Of a DNA stretch of 6,021 nucleotides, positions 5,395-6,021 are shown piece by piece (the stretch's first letter is position 1; every line of letters begins with the position of its first letter). The position numbers and the translations under genes were made by a program. Under the pieces are notes generated by a model. The model worked only from the letters and a program-made list of their open reading frames with translations, searched no databases and had not been told where the DNA came from. Source of the DNA: an uncultured Blautia sp. (GTDB taxonomy: Bacteria; Bacillota; Clostridia; Lachnospirales; Lachnospiraceae). The stretch is taken from NCBI GenBank assembly GCA_938028845.1, contig CALIZJ010000248.1, forward strand, positions 1 through 6,021, read 5' to 3'.

Positions 5395-5958
5395 ATGATC
5401 TATCTTCAGTTATTTTTAAGTTTTCTTCAGATCGGTCTGTTCAGCTTCGGCGGAGGATATGCGGCGATGCCCCTGATCCAGGGACAGATCGTGACATTGC
5501 ATGGCTGGCTGGATATGAATGAGTTTACAGACCTGATCACCATATCTCAGATGACACCTGGTCCTATAGCGGTCAATTCCGCCACTTTCGTGGGGATAAA
5601 GATCGCGGGGATTCCGGGAGCCCTTGTGGCAACTGTGGGCTGTATTCTGCCTTCCTGTATTATCGTGACTTTGCTTGCGAAATTTTATCTGAAATACCGG
5701 AGTATGGATCTGCTGCAGGGAGTGCTGACCACTCTTCGCCCCGGAGTGGTGGCCATGATCGCTTCCGCCGGGGTCTCTATTCTAATTTCCGCCTTTTGGG
5801 GAAATGAGGAGCTGATCGAACTGGCCTCTACTAACTGGAGCTTGGTGATTATTTTTTTGATTTCTTTTTTTCTGTTGAAGAAAGCTAAGTTAAATCCTAT
5901 TCTTGTGATGGTGCTGGCTGGGGGCATGAAGGTGCTGGCGGCGGTAATGGGAAGATGA
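5395..5958 (+). CDS. Short chromate-transporter-family protein, second subunit of a pair
   Basis: This 187-residue membrane protein is a single Chr domain homologous to the preceding gene product. FGGGY is at 18-22, followed by AAMPLIQ, GWLDMNEFTDLITISQ (37-52), PGPIAVN (55-61), FVGIKIAGIPGA and LRPGVVAMIASAG (114-126), with hydrophobic segments near 75-97, 114-135, 149-162 and 168-185. It is the canonical form of the pair, keeping PGPIAVN and MPLIQ. The two genes are separated by 70 bp in the same direction with no promoter seen between them, so they probably form one operon and the products a hetero-oligomeric transporter. ATG 5395 has GGAGGAGG 5 nt upstream; the frame is open further up to 5269, but that stretch overlaps the first gene and encodes nothing resembling the family. 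Confidence 0.9.
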   Translation: MIYLQLFLSFLQIGLFSFGGGYAAMPLIQGQIVTLHGWLDMNEFTDLITISQMTPGPIAVNSATFVGIKIAGIPGALVATVGCILPSCIIVTLLAKFYLKYRSMDLLQGVLTTLRPGVVAMIASAGVSILISAFWGNEELIELASTNWSLVIIFLISFFLLKKAKLNPILVMVLAGGMKVLAAVMGR

Positions 5959-5994
5959 GGGCGTTCTGACATTTGTCAGCAGACAGCCTCATCT
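5953..5994 (+). other. Long two-part hairpin over the stop codon of the last gene
   Basis: AGATGAGG (5953-5960) pairs with CCTCATCT (5987-5994), and inside it CTGAC (5966-5970) pairs with GTCAG (5975-5979) around the loop ATTT. The outer stem includes the TGA stop (5956-5958). There is no immediate run of T, only a T-rich stretch from about 6006, so it may be an mRNA 3'-end stabiliser, a poor terminator, or part of a leader for a gene beyond the window. Confidence 0.4.
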
Positions 5995-6021
5995 ATAGTA
6001 ATGGAATTATTTCTTTATAGG

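Overview
The window looks like a chromosomal segment from a low-to-moderate GC Gram-positive anaerobe of the Clostridia, most likely Lachnospiraceae. This rests on strong GGAGG-type ribosome binding sites, a SecA tail with a SEC-C zinc motif, and compact genes with many one-gene regulators. The family assignment is inference from gene style, not from a marker gene comparison.

Layout, left to right. (1) The last 45 codons of secA (+) end in a hairpin that also serves the convergent araC-type regulator gene (-) and overlaps its last codons. (2) A 218-bp divergent region separates that regulator from a dapF-like gene (+); it holds a good promoter for the regulator with two near-identical 11-bp repeats, and a weaker promoter for dapF. 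(3) The dapF-like gene meets an Lrp/AsnC regulator gene (-) tail to tail with 5 bp between stops. (4) The Lrp gene is divergent from a MATE-family efflux gene (+), with a promoter visible for each. (5) A LysR regulator remnant (-), with the middle of the protein missing in frame, is divergent from (6) a two-gene operon of short chromate-transporter-family proteins (+). A hairpin overlaps the stop of the last gene.

Two things stand out. The dapF-like protein keeps the substrate-binding residues of diaminopimelate epimerase, but both catalytic cysteines are serine. The two chromate-transporter-family genes are each preceded by the same leader: a shared 13-nt block, a TGACGC/GCGTCA stem, and exactly 13 nt from stem to start codon, with a different apical loop in each. 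This looks like a cis-acting RNA element duplicated along with its gene. A third point is that the LysR neighbour, the natural candidate regulator of that operon, has lost its DNA-recognition helix and most of its effector domain through an apparent deletion at a short LAQ-encoding repeat.

Functionally the window is a set of small regulator-plus-target units: Lrp with MATE efflux, LysR remnant with the Chr pair, and an AraC protein beside dapF. Pairing of regulator with target is inferred from divergent orientation only. No tRNA, rRNA, CRISPR array or insertion sequence was seen.
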